From NCBI GenBank assembly GCA_024362935.1, contig JANCRA010000010.1, positions 4,704,501 through 4,768,500 of the forward strand: a stretch of 64,000 nucleotides of DNA, given 5' to 3'. Positions within the stretch are counted from its first letter, which is position 1. Every line of letters starts with the position of its first letter. The DNA is from Setophaga petechia (Eukaryota > Chordata > Aves > Passeriformes > Parulidae). The notes beneath the pieces are model-generated. The model worked only from the letters and a program-made list of their open reading frames with translations. It was not told the origin of the DNA and ran no database searches. Both the position numbers and the translations under genes were made by a program. Positions 24,425 to 36,503 of this stretch are shown here, piece by piece.

Positions 24425-26354
24425 CATGGGGAAAAATATGAAATTAGGGCAGCATTAGGAAAATCAGAGCTTTAAATGTTTGTGTATCCCTGTGTGCTCC
24501 TGCAGAAGGAAAAGTGCAAATAATATTCCAAACACACAAAGCAAGGCTGAAGACATTGCAATTTCTGTGCAGAAATTCTGTGCAAACATAGAGACCTGGA
24601 TGTGCAACCACAGAATTTTGGGAAAGGCAGATTTGGAACCCCAGTTGTAAATCCCAGCCTGCAGCAGTGCCCTGCACCTGAAGGAATAATATTTTAATCC
24701 TGACACGTGCATCAATAATGATAATAAACAGAAATGTTCTATTTTGGCTGTAAATTTGAGGAAGAGGATGGGTAGGGAAGGGCAGTTTCTAATAGAGAGT
24801 TGTAGCTGTTCTGTGTCATGGGGAAAAAATATGAAATTGGAGCAGCATTAGAGAAGTCAGAGCTATAAATGTTAGTGTATAAATGTTTGTGTATCCCTGT
24901 GTGCTCCTGCAGAAGAAAAGGTGCAAATAATATTCCAAACACACAAAGCAAGGCTGAAGAGAAGCAATATCCATTGCAATTTCTGTGCACACATAGAGAT
25001 CAGGATGTGGCAATCACAGAGTTTGGGAAAGGCAGCTGTGGAAACCCCTCAGCTGTAAATCCCAGCCTGCAGCAGTGAAGGAATAATATTTTCACCCCTG
25101 ACACGTGCATCAATAATGATAATAAACAGAAATGTTCTATTTTGGCTGTAAATTTGGGGAAGAGGATGGGTAGGGAAGGGCAGGTCCTCATAAGGAGCTT
25201 CATAGGGAAGAAATAAGAAATTGGAGCAGCATTAGGAAAGTCAGAGCTATAAATGTTTGTGTATAAATGTTTGTTTATCCCTGTGTGCTCCTGCAGAAGA
25301 AAAAGTGCAAATAATATTCCAAATACACAAAGCAAGGCTGAAGAGAAGCAATATCCATTGCAATTTCTGTGCACACATAGAGATCAGGATGTGGCAACCA
25401 CAGAATTTTGGGAAAGGCAGATTTGGAAACCCCTCAGTTGTAAATCCCAGCCTGCACCTGAAGGAATAATATTTTAACCCTGACATGTGCATCAATAATG
25501 ATAATAAACAGAAATGTTCTATTTTGGCTGTAAATTTGAGGAAGAGGATGGGTAGGGAATGGCAGGTTCTAATAAGGAGCTTCATGGGGAAGAAATATGA
25601 AATTGGAGCAGAATTAGGGAAGTCAGAGCTATAAATGTTAGTGCATAAATGTTTGTGTATCCCTGTGTGCTCCTGCAGAAGAAAAGGTGCAAATAATATT
25701 CCAAATACACAAAGCAAGGCTGAAGAGAAGCAATATCCATTGCAATTTCTGTGAACACGTAGAGATCAGGATGTGGCAACCACAGAATTTTGGGAAAGGC
25801 AGCTGTGGAAACCCCTCAGTTGTAAATCCCAGCCTGCACCTGAAGGAATAATTTTTTCACCCCTGACACGTGCATCAATAATGATAATAAACAGAAATGT
25901 TCTATTTTGGCTATAAATTTGAGGAAGAGGATGGTTAAGGAAGAGCAGTTTCTAATAGGGAGTTGGAGCTGTTCTGTTTCATGGGAAAAAATAAGAAATT
26001 GGAGCAGCATTAGAGAAGTCAGAGCTATAAATGTTAGTGCATAAATGTTTGTGTATCCCTGTGTGCTCCTGCAGAAGAAAAAGTGCAAATAATATTCCAA
26101 ACACACAAAGCAAGGCTGAAGAGAAGCAATATCCATTGCAATTTCTGTGCACACATAGAAACCAGAATGTGGCAACCACAGAGTTTGGGAAAGGCAGATT
26201 TGGAAACCCCTCAGCTGTAAATCCCAGCCTGCAGCAGTGAAGGAATAATATTTTCACCCTGACACGTGCATCAACAATGGTAATAAACAGAAATGTTCTA
26301 TTTTGGCTGTAAATTTGGGGAAGAGGATGGGTAAGGAATGGCAGGTTCTAAACC
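24425..26354. repeat. Tandem array, five units of about 375-397 bp
   Basis: Unit starts near CATGGGGA at 24425, 24817, 25201, 25583 and 25980. Each unit contains GTGTATCCCTGTGTGCTCCT, AATAATATTCCAAAYACACA and TGATAATAAACAGAAATG. Similar reverse-strand frames in each unit are copies of the repeat, not a gene family. Confidence 0.95.
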
Positions 26355-26374
26355 ATGAAGAGATCATACTCTGA

Positions 26375-26510
26375 ATAAATATATTATATTTATTATATGA
26401 TAAATATATATATATTATTAAGTATATATTAATAAATCTATATTCATTTATTAAGTATTTATATATTTATTTAAATATATATAATAAATATATATTCATA
26501 AATATTTACT
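26375..26510. repeat. AT-rich low-complexity tract
   Basis: TATATTTATTATATGATAAA-type repeats. Confidence 0.9.
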
Positions 26511-27309
26511 CTGAATAAATGAGTGCAGCTTTCACATTGCTAAAGCCTCTTTGCTGGGTCATTGTAAATTGAATAAAAAGCTAAAAGTTCCTGGTAGGCC
26601 CAATGACAAAAAGAACCTGGATTTGTTACCTTTGGCCAACCAGGCCATATTTGCCCCAGGGATTTCTGTGCTCATCTGTGTCCTGGGGCTTTCCCTTGAA
26701 TTTTGCAGCAATTTTTCCTGCATTGCCACAGCAAAAATCCCAGCTGGCCTTCCACCCCCTGCCCATCCCTGCCCCTTCTGCTTTCTCATGTTTAAAGTTC
26801 ACAGCCCAGGTGATTTCTGCCCAAATCCTCTCCCACCTGCACTGAACACTTTGTACTCTCTTCAGCTGTGCACCAGGGCTCACATCCACCCTAAATATTC
26901 ATATAACAGTGGATTTCCCCACTGAGGTGCAGCTGGGAGAGACTGAAATCATAAACCCACGATTTTAATTGAAGTTTCCTATACATGAAGCCTCCCCAGC
27001 TGAAAACCAACGAGAAGCACAAAAATCAAATTTTCTTTAACAAACCCGAGGTGTCCTTAAACGCTCAGAGCACAGGAGAGCAGAGAAAAAAATGAGTTTA
27101 GAAAGCTCAGGGAGGAGGAGGAGGAGAGCAGGAACTCTGCATGCATCTCATGAATGTTCCACTTTCCCCTCTGAATGCATCATCAGCCTTGGCTGCAGCC
27201 AAAGCCTCACCATGAAGGGCCATTCTTTGCTGTCACTTCAGCCTGGAACAAAACCCACTTCAGGAGACACAATCCTGCTGCCCAGTTCCTTTTCCTGGGC
27301 TCTTACAAT
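26511..27309. other. Intronic sequence, nothing recognised
   Basis: Frames on both strands up to about 120 codons, without flanking splice sites or a recognisable protein. The stretches 27426-28153 and 28231-29012 are alike. Confidence 0.6.
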
Positions 27310-27425
27310 GTTCTTTCTTTTTTTTCTTTTTTATTTTTTTTTTCCCCTTCCACACATCTTTTTCTCGGTTTTTTTTTTATTTTTTTTAATTTTTTTGTTT
27401 CTGTCCTTTTGCTCCTTCTTTCTGC
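27310..27425. repeat. T-rich tract
   Basis: Long T and TTTTC runs. Minus-strand A-rich, no CR1 or SINE body recognised next to it. Confidence 0.85.
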
Positions 27426-28153
27426 CTCATTGAATCCATTAAGGCCTTTAGATGGGTTGCTACTGAGAAATAAATTTTCTTTGGGGCTGGTGACTGAGTT
27501 TTAACTGCTGGCATGCAAGGCTTAACTCCTGAGGGGAGGGAAAATGATGGGTAAAATATAGAAAAAATACCATTTCTGAGTCTGGGATCTTCAAACACAC
27601 TGGAAACCTGGCAGTGCCTTGCTCCTCAAGGAAAAGGAATAACCCAGTGCCAGGAATTTTCTCATTTTTCTCATGCATTAATCTCAACACACTGAGCTCT
27701 CTTTCTGCTGCTATTTCCCAGCAGATGAACATATTCTCTTATTTTAGTCAGTGATTTTTGCACACTGGAAATGACAAGGCCTCAAGAGAGGCCCTCAATT
27801 AACACAAAATCACCCCCAGTCAGAAATATTTTTTTTGTTCAGGCCTATTTTTAAAAATTATTTTAATTTTTTAAATCATTTTCCATCACTGAATTGCTGG
27901 CCCAGCTCCATAAGTGTAAACCTGGTGCTTGTGCATGCAGAAACAGAAATCCAAATCTCACTTGATTTTCTACCTCAGTTTACATCCCAGAAGTAGCAAA
28001 AGACAAATTAGCTGCCCTTAGCAGGGTTTTTTTAATTTGTGACACAGGGACTGGAAACAACTACAGAAATTCTGACTTTTCCTGGCTGCTGGCTCAGCCT
28101 TGCTGCAAATTTTTGGGCAGAACAGAGATTCCAAACATTACAGAGAGGTAAGA

Positions 28154-28230
28154 AATTAAATCCAACCAGCTTTAAATTAAGCAATTAAATCCAACCAGCT
28201 TTAAATTTTTAAGCTTCAATTTGAAGCTTA
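28154..28230. repeat. Direct repeat pair followed by a palindrome
   Basis: ATTAAATCCAACCAGCTTTA occurs twice 29 bp apart. At 28210-28230 TAAGCTTCAA and TTGAAGCTTA are perfect inverted arms around one T. Confidence 0.88.
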
Positions 28231-29018
28231 AAAAAGATGTTGTTCTTTGTAGAAACCACTGAAACTTACTGCTTTGTATTTGAAATTTTTTGTTTTAAGC
28301 AGGAAAAAAAGATCACATTTGGAAAGAACAGATATAGGGCTGAGTTATTTTGTTCTCATTACATTTTATAGTTTTTTAATTATCAAAATATTATTAATAA
28401 CAATAAGATTGAACATAATTGGGGGCACACTGTGTTGTTACATAGATTATTTCAAAGTCACTAAAGCCCAGTTCAAACCAAGAGAGCTAAAATTCACTTC
28501 AGAATTGGGACAAAAAATCTTGGGGTAAAAAAACCCTTCAAAGTCCTGAGAGTGACAGAAATCATTCACAAAATATAAAGAAATATGAGCTGGGAGTGTG
28601 TGTGAGGTGCAAAAATAATTTATATGTCTGGATAATGAAGTTTTCTGGGGATGTGCATCCATGAACCATCCCATGCTCCCTCCAGGTGGAAGAGGGAGCA
28701 GAACTACAAAAACAAAATTAAAGGGGAATATTTGGAGTTCAGCAGTGAGAGGTGACACCACACTCAGCCAGCAGGGCCTGGGAGCTCCTGTTTTGAATTT
28801 AAATTGTTCAAAAAAATTCTGGGTATTTTCCCCAACAGCAAAATGAAAAATAAATTATAACCAAAAAGTTAACTACAGCTGCAGCTTTATTTTATATATT
28901 TAATTTAGTAGTGCACAGTGTAGAGCTTAATTTGTTGGAATAAACTCCCAACAGGTCAAGTGTCTATTTTATATTGAATTATTCAGAACTGCAGCCTGGG
29001 ACAGGTGGTCCTCAAAAC

Positions 29019-29424
29019 TGTAGCCATGATATTTTCTGAAAAATCCCTTTTCCAGGATTTTTTCCTCCTGAGAAGCTGAGAGGCCTCGGGGGAAAAGAAA
29101 AACAATAATTATCTGCTGCTGAGGAATGCTGAGGTGCATCTGGGATTGTCTCATGTGGTTGTTTTTAATTAATGGCCAATCACAGTCAGATGGCTCAGAC
29201 TCTGAGAATCACAAGATTTTGTTATCATTCCTTTCCTTTCCTTGCCAGCCTTCTGATGAAATTCTTTCTTCTGTTCTTTTAGTATAGTTGTAATATATCA
29301 TATATCATAAAATAATAAATATAAAATAATAATAGATCATAAAATAATAAATCAGCCTTCTGAAACATGGAGTCAACATTCTCATCTCTTCCCTGGTCCT
29401 GGGACCCCTGTGAACACCACCACA
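29019..29424 (+). mobile_element. Solo LTR, family B, with perfect 6-bp duplication
   Basis: Starts TGTAGCCATGATATT and ends CACCACCACA. It shares the TTCCTCCTGAGAAGCTGAGA and TTAATTAATGGCCAATCACA regions with the family B copy at 21240. An AT-rich promoter-like region and AATAAATCAGCC precede the 3' end. Flanks CAAAAC at 29013-29018 and CAAAAC at 29425-29430 form an exact 6-bp target duplication. About 406 bp, no internal genes. Confidence 0.92.
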
Positions 29425-29437
29425 CAAAACCATCACT

Positions 29438-29730
29438 AAAAAAATCCAAAAAACCAGAGGTCTCTACCTTTAGTTACCCCTTGTTAAAATGTGAGTGTGA
29501 ATTAAGGATTTTTAGTACATTTCCTTGGCCACCTCAGTGATTCATTCCAAATGGTCCAGTTTTCAGTGACTCTTTCCTGCCCACTAAAAAAATCCAAAAA
29601 ACCAGAGGTCTCTACCTTTAGTAATACCTAAAATGCTAAAATGTGAGTGTGAATTAAGGATTTTTAGAACATTTCCTTGGCCACCTCAGTGATTCATTCC
29701 AAATGGTCCAGTTTTCAGTGACTCTTTCCC
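29438..29730. repeat. Tandem duplication, two units of about 146 bp
   Basis: AAAACCAGAGGTCTCTACCT and TTCCTTGGCCACCTCAGTGA each occur twice at the same spacing. Confidence 0.92.
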
Positions 29731-29933
29731 ACCCATCACACATTAACAATAATGTCAAACCCTTTTCAGGATTTTTTCTGTTGTTGTTGGCAGGAGTCTG
29801 TGTCAGGTGTCCCAGCAGACAGGCTGCAGCTGCTGTCCTTCATCTCTGGGGCTGTGACAGATACAATCAATGGAGATCTCCAAAAATGTCCTGAACTTCA
29901 CTGGCCTTCAGAGCCTCCAGCTCTGCAGATCAA

Positions 29934-30945
29934 ATGATCCCTGGCACTAATTACCATGTAATCCATGGCACTAATTACCACGGGATCCATGGCATTAATT
30001 GCCACGTGATCCCTGGCACTAATTACCATGTAATCCATGGCACTAATTACCATGTGAGTCCTGGCACTAATTACCACGTGATCCCTGGCACTAATTACCA
30101 TGTAATCCATGGCACTAATTACCATGTGATCCCTGGCACTAATTACCACGTGATCCATGGCACTAATTACCCCATGATCCATGGCACTAATTACCACGTG
30201 ATCCATGACACTAATTACCACGTAATCCCTGGCACTAATTACCACGTGATCCCTGGCACTAATTACCATGTGATCCCTGGCACTAATTACCCCATGATCC
30301 CTGGCACTAATTACCATGTGAGTCCTGGCACTAATTAACACATGATCCATGGCACTAATTACCACGGGATCCATGCCACTAATTACCAAATGATCCATGC
30401 CACTAATTACCACAGGATCCATGGCACTAATTACCACGGGATCCATGGCACTAATTACCACGTGATACCTGGCACTAATTACCACGTGATACCTGGCACT
30501 AATTAACACATGATCCATGGCACTAATTACCACGGGATCCATGCCACTAATTACCACGTGATCCATGGCACTAATTACCATGTGATCCCTGGCACTAATT
30601 ACCAAGGGATCCCTGGCACTAATTACCATGCAATCCATGGCACTAATTATTAACACATGATCCATGACACTAATTAACACATGATCCATGGCACTAATTA
30701 CCAAGTGATCCCTGGCACTAATTACCACGTGATCCATGGCACTAATTACCATGTGATCCCTGGCACTAATTACCACGTGATCCATGGCACTAATTACCCC
30801 ATGATCCATGGCACTAATTACCACGTGATCCATGACACTAATTACCATGTAATCCATGGCACTAATTACCAAATGATCCATGGCACTAATTACCAAATGA
30901 TCCCTGGCACTAATTACCACAGGATCCCTGGCACTAATTACCCCG
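29934..30945. repeat. 24-bp minisatellite, about 42 units, rich in CACGTG
   Basis: Units ATCCMTGGCACTAATTACCA plus four variable bases. At least 11 units carry CACGTG. Because the period is 24, the minus strand stays open for more than 300 codons as an eight-residue repeat (VVISAMDH type). No start context or splice evidence supports translation. Confidence 0.95.
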
Positions 30946-31002
30946 TGAGGAGCAGTGCAGCACACCAAAGGACAGCAGCTGTGCAGTCAGAAAATGAATT
31001 TC

Positions 31003-31735
31003 AGGGAATCACAGAATTATTAAGGCTGGAAAAGTCCAACCCTAAACCCAGCTCTGCCAAAGGCAGCACTGTCCCCACGTGCCACATCCACGTGTCCTTG
31101 GAACCCCCCCAGGGATGGGGATTAAACCATGCCCGGGCAGCCTCTTCCTGTGCCTCTGCACCTTTCCAGGGCAGAAATCTTCCCCAGTGTCCAACCCAAA
31201 CCTGCTGGAACCCAAGGCCACCTCCTCATATCCTGTCCCTTGTTCTCAGGGGGCAGAGCCTGACCTCTCCTGCCAGATCATTTTAGAGAGCAATAAAGTC
31301 CTCCTTGAGCTTCCTTTTCTCCAGGCTGGACATTCCTTTTGTTTCTTTTGGAGACATTTTTCCCAATATCCAACCCAAACCTGCTGGAAGCAAGGCCACC
31401 TCCTCTCATCCAGTCCCCTGTTCCTTGGGGGAAGAGCCCACCTGGCTGCACCTTCCTGCCAGATCATTTTAGAGCAATAAAGTCCTCCTTGAGCCTCCTT
31501 TTCTCCAAGCTGGACATTCCTTTTTGTTCTTTTGGAGACATTTTTCCCAATATCCAACCCAAACCTGCCGGAACCCGAGGCCACCTTCTCTCATCCTGTC
31601 CCTTGTTCCCTGGGCCAGAGCCTGACCTCTCCTGCCAGATCATTTTAGAGGAATAAAGTCTTCCTTGAGCCTCCTTTTCTCCAAGCTGGACATCCCTCAG
31701 AATCCCTCAGAAATTCATCTTAAACCTCTCAGACT
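31003..31735 (-). mobile_element. CR1 LINE fragment with internal triplication
   Basis: Begins with the reverse-oriented CR1 3' end (GGGAATCACAGAATTATTAA, AGGCTGGAAAAGTCCAACCC). An internal segment of about 185 bp is then repeated three times, marked by TCCAACCCAAACCTGCYGGA at about 31190, 31370 and 31553 and by TGCCAGATCATTTTAGAG. Single-copy CR1 lacks this, so it is a local amplification inside the element. Confidence 0.8.
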
Positions 31736-33189
31736 GATCAAAGCTTTAAAGCACTCAGCAGCCTCTGCAGGACTCAGGTCTAAGTTTTGTGTGTAAATGT
31801 TAAATTAAATGCTCAAAGCAGGAAATATCTGGGGCTCTGAATGGAATCTAACGAATTTTCCTAAATGGAACTTTTGGAGAACATTACAGGTGAAGGCAAT
31901 AAGCACAATCACAGGGAAAAGAGGAAAAATTCACAAGCAAAACACAAAATGATGCCCTCACTTGCACATATTCAACCCCAAATCCTGCTTCTCGTGGTAC
32001 CTGCAGCAGCAGAGCTGTTCCTTTGAGAAAATAAAAACTTCTCTGCTTTGCCCTGGTGTTTGTAACTTTTCCAGTGGGGTTATGTAAAAAGGGGAAGATT
32101 TAATGAATAATGAAGGTGGCAAGGACAGAATCTGAGCCCTTTGTCCTTTTCTGTTTATATTCAACAGCTGCAAATGCTGCCAGGTCATTTCTCAGGGTTT
32201 CCAACAGTGAGCTGCAAAGTGAGCAGCGTCCTTCCAGAGCTGCAGTGCATTCCCAGTGATCAGTCAGGGGACAAAAATCCTGTGCAATCATGAATCTGTT
32301 ATTTTTCACTCACAGGAGTGTTTAATCCAGCATTTTAGCTCATTTTTGGACTCTCAGGAGTGTTTAATCCAGCATTTTAGCTCATGTTTCTGCAGAGAGA
32401 GGAGCCCCAGCAGAGCTTTACTCATGTGCCACAGCAAACCCTCCCAGCAGAGCTCTCTGGGCTGTGGGAACCGATCCTGCAGGGTGGAAAGGGGTAAAAA
32501 CTGCCTGAGAGAGCCCCAATTTTATCAAAGGCTTGGTGAGAGTGTACAAGGCATTTGTAAACTTGATTATGACCTGAAAAGCCAAGCAGATTTATTTTAG
32601 ACCCCCTTGGCTGTGGGGCTACAGCATCCCTGCTCTCAGCACCTCCCTCTGTATTTAAAATATAAAATATTGAGGGGCAGCTTAAATTCAGCACCTTCTA
32701 ACACCAGCAGGAAGTGGAAATTCAGGGAACTGAGCACAAAGAGAAGGAAAAAATCAAAATATTCAGAAGTCAGAATCAGACAGGATAATATTCAGGGATT
32801 GTGGCATGTAGAGGAGTTCCAGGAAATGTTGAAGAAAGGATTCCTGTGGGATTTTTCTCTCTTGCAGCTGGTTCTGCACAATGAGGAGGATTTCTCATCA
32901 CTTATTAACCACTAACTAGTGCAGAAGTAAAAAATCACTGAGAAAGAACTATTTGAGTTTAGCTCTGGCAAAAGAATATTTGCATTATTTTAACAAGAAC
33001 CCGTTGAAAAAGACCCAAAATATGAGAGAATTCAGTGTTCATACAATCAGTGGGATATTCTAATACTCAATAAAACCCTGGAGGGATTCTTTGAACACTT
33101 CCCATCAGAAAATGCTGCCTTGGTGTTGAGTCATACATGACAAAACCTCATCCACAGTTTAATTAATGTGCTGTGGGTGGGGTAAAATG
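31736..33189. other. Intronic sequence, mostly unrecognised
   Basis: Single-copy except for the repeat pair at 32305. Confidence 0.65.
32305..32390. repeat. Direct repeat pair, about 35 bp
   Basis: CAGGAGTGTTTAATCCAGCA followed by TTTTAGCTCAT occurs twice about 43 bp apart. Confidence 0.92.
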
Positions 33190-33950
33190 TTCTGATATCG
33201 ATAAATTAAAAATGATACAAAGACTGTGGGGGTTTTAATACTTTTGATTCAGCTTCTCCTCATCTACAGCACAAAATCCTGAAGCACCTCAGTGCTGATT
33301 TGCTCTCATTCCCACTCAAGTGATCCAGGCAGGAAAGCTAGATTGGTTTTTTTGAGTCTATTAATTAAGATTATTAATACAGAATTATTTTCATATCAGT
33401 AATTGGAGACACTCAAACCCATGCTCTTTGATGATATAAAAAATGGGCTTTGATTTGGACTGGACAACAGAAATGTAACAAGGTAATAAAAAAGAAATAA
33501 TTTTTAAACAAAAATAAATATTGTAATGAAGCAACATGTAGAGAATAATTGATTAATGGAGAGAAATTAAGTTCTAATATCAATAAATTTAAAATGATAC
33601 AAAGACTGTGGGGGTTTTGATATTTTTGATTCAGCTTCTCCTCATCTACAGCACAAAATCCTGAAGCACCTCAGTGCTGATTTGCTCTCATTCCCACTCA
33701 AGTGATCCAGCCAGGAAAGCTAGATTGGTTTTTTTGAGTCCATTAATTAAGATTATTAATACAGAATCATTTTCATATCAGTAATTGGAGACACTCAAAC
33801 CCGTGCTCTGTAGTGACACAGATGATACAAAAAATGGGCTTTGATTTGGGCTGGATGACAGAAATGTAAAAGGTAATAAAAAAAATTAACCAAAATTAAA
33901 TATTTTAATGAAGCAACATGTAGGGAATAATTGATTAATGGAGGGAAATT
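33190..33950. repeat. Tandem duplication, two units of about 382 bp
   Basis: AAATGATACAAAGACTGTGG, CAAAATCCTGAAGCACCTCA and AATGAAGCAACATGTAG occur in both units in the same order at very high identity. Confidence 0.95.
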
Positions 33951-35500
33951 AAGAATTGGAAGAGGTTTTCCCAAGACATGAGCAATCCCTTAAAGATCTT
34001 TAAGGTTTTTAAGATGCAGCCAAACACCAAGACAACAATTCCATGTTTGGTGCTGAACCTGAAGCCAAGAAGTTTCACCAGAGACTTTCCAAGGTCCCTC
34101 CCAACCTTTCCATTTTTATAACTCCACTGTTAGAAAAATGTAAATTTTTATAAACCTTGGTCCCTGCCGGGGTTTCAGACCAGGGATATCAGCACAGGAC
34201 AGGGATGAATTAACAAAGAGCAGGAAAGAAAACTTCAAATGCTTTTTGTAACTTTGAGTCCAGCAGGCTCCTCCCTTCAAGAGGAATGGGACAGAGAGAA
34301 CTGAGCTCAGTGGAATGCTTTGATTCCAAAAATTCTCATGAAAATAAAAAATAAAAAGAAAATTATTAGGGTTACTGCCTTCAGTAAGTAATTTAGGAAA
34401 AATATGTTGGCAGCTACAGGGGTTGCTGTTTCAAAGTTTAAATTTAGTTAAATTAATAAATGGATAATCAAGATCCATACAAGAACAGATTCCCTTCTTC
34501 CTCAAGACTTCATTAATGAAATAGGAAGATAAAAAAAATTAGGGAGATTCAGCAGCTCTGTGTGCAATATAGAAAAACTCAGAATTGTCATAACCAGAAA
34601 TCAAAAGAAATCCAAAAGTATTTTGGAAATCCAAAGAAACCAGAAATCAAAAGTATTTTGGAAAAATCAGATCCTGAACCAAACCTAATGATCAGAGATT
34701 GGAATGATAATTTAAATGTTAAAAAAATTAACTTTCTTCAGTCTTCCAGACAGTTCTTACCTCATCTTTGGAATCATTTGATCTCAGCTACTGAAAACTC
34801 TTCTCCATGAGGTGGAGATCAGATATTAATAAGAAAGTTTCAAAATGCACATCAAATTATGGTAACTGCACTGGCAAATTTTTCTCCTTCTGATTTTGAG
34901 TTTTTCATTGAAGGGTCCTGCATTTTGCATATTTGCAACATTTAAAATGTGAAAGCTGGCACACAAATACCTTCAGATCTAAGATTGGATAATTCAGGGC
35001 AAGAAATCCTGAATAATTAAGGACAAGGACCTCGGAAAGGGCACAAATCCATTTCACCTGGAAGCTGCCAGAATCACCTGGGTTTATTCTGCTATTTCCC
35101 AGCTGTTCAAGGGAAAATGGAAATGCTTTGTGAGAAAGGGATGAATTTCAAGAACAGTAATGGAAAAGTTTGGAACATCCTGTTACCAGTGCAATAGGCA
35201 CTTCCTCTGGAGTTAAACTTGATGTTAGCCTTAATATATTTCATATCCTGAAATATTAAATATTCATGACCTGTGGTAGTGCTGGTTGGAGAATGATGGG
35301 GTTATTTTATAACAGCTTTTAAGGCTTGGGTTCTTCTCCCACCATGCATTAGAATGCAGAGTGAAAAAGAGGAAAAGGGTGAAGCCACCTCCTGAATATT
35401 TCACAGAGCACGAGTGTGCAGAGGATGTTGGAAAAGAAATGAAATTTAGCAAAATATTTCATTATGAGTTGTGTGAATCGGTTTTTTTGTGGAAGCTGTG
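33951..35500. other. Intronic sequence, nothing recognised
   Basis: AT-rich single-copy sequence. A short local duplication of AACCAGAAATCAAAAG lies near 34600-34650. Confidence 0.6.
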
Positions 35501-35809
35501 TGTTGAGTTTTGTGTGTAACTTAGCAGGTAGTCTTAGGAACTTAATAAATAATTAACTAGTATAGGGAAGGTTACAAGTTTAGCCAGTTTTTCTGAGGCA
35601 GCACAATGTGGTAGGTAGGAGATGGATGATTTTGTTTTTGAGCTCAGGAATGTATTGCAAGGGGGTTTGTCAGTTATTCAAGCTGAACTGTTTCTTGGAT
35701 ATTTTGTTATGAATTATGTGTATAAAGAGCACCTGTACCCGAGAAAATGGGGTTCTGGCTTGGGACGTGAGTCCACGGACCCTCGGGGCCTCAATAAAGC
35801 ACCGCACAA

Positions 35810-36503
35810 TGTCGGGATTCAGGACATCCCTCTGGCTGTCCTGAGCAGCCAAGACCTTGCCAGGGGTCTCAGAGACCCTGGCACAGAGCCCAAAATGCCT
35901 CTGTGAGTTTGATTATGGCCCGTGGAGCAAATACCAACCTTCTATGAAGATCAGCAAGCCACAAGAGTTTAAGTAGAATATTGGTGAGATTATCACTGGG
36001 TGAATTATGTATTTTAGGATTACTGTACAGGGGGGTTCTATCCCTGTACAGGGGGGTTATGGAGACAAGATGGAGGAATCGGGGCGTGCCTCGTGCTGCT
36101 TCTTTCTTCTTCTTGTCTTCCATCTTCTGTGGTGATGTTGGCACTTAGAGATTGGTTTAGAGTAGAAGCTCCCTGTCTAACACAGGTGATGGGCATTGGG
36201 CAGTAATTGTAAATATTGCACACGTGGTTTGTAGTATAAAGACACAACACCACCCCGGGGGCAGGCAGAGTGCCTGTGGCTGCCCTGCTGAGCAGATCTC
36301 TGCTGGGCAGAAAGAAAATTTTATAGATAAGAATTAATAAACAACCTTGAGACCGAGAGATGAAGAGCTCTGACTCCTTCTTTAAGCGCCGGGCTGGGAA
36401 GGCAATGCCATGGCCCAGATTCCCAAACATTAGGGTGGAAAAAGTGGGAAAATATTGAATAAACAGTGCATTAGAAAATTAAAAATAGTAAATGATCCCG
36501 ACA
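35810..36503 (+). mobile_element. Solo LTR, family A, with perfect 6-bp duplication and patched 3' end
   Basis: Starts TGTCGGGATTCAGG and ends GATCCCGACA. Flanked by GCACAA at 35804-35809 and 36504-36509, an exact 6-bp target duplication. It is close to the copy at 16011 over most of its length (AATGCCTCTGTGRGTTTG, GATGGAGGAATCGGGGCGTG, TTTAAGCGCCGGGCTGGGAA). From about 36401 to 36490, however, the usual sequence is replaced by sequence matching the array at 36931-37770. Poly(A)-type AATAAACAACC lies near 36340. Confidence 0.9.
36401..36490 (+). repeat. Array-derived patch inside the LTR
   Basis: GGCAATGCCATGGCCCAGAT through TGAATAAACAGTGCATTAG matches the tandem units at about 37000, 37284 and 37564 with only a few differences. 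The LTR copies at 16011 and 8872 have unrelated sequence here. Junctions fall at short shared motifs, CTGGGAA on the left and AATG on the right. Confidence 0.88.

Noticed and set aside
24444..26257. Series of similar frames of about 60-156 codons that look like a small gene family
   Set aside because: They are the same stretch of the 385-bp tandem unit repeated five times. Frames break at different points and no start or splice context is shared.
29898..30968. 356-codon minus-strand open frame
   Set aside because: It is entirely the 24-bp minisatellite read in one frame. The repeat unit, not selection, keeps it open.
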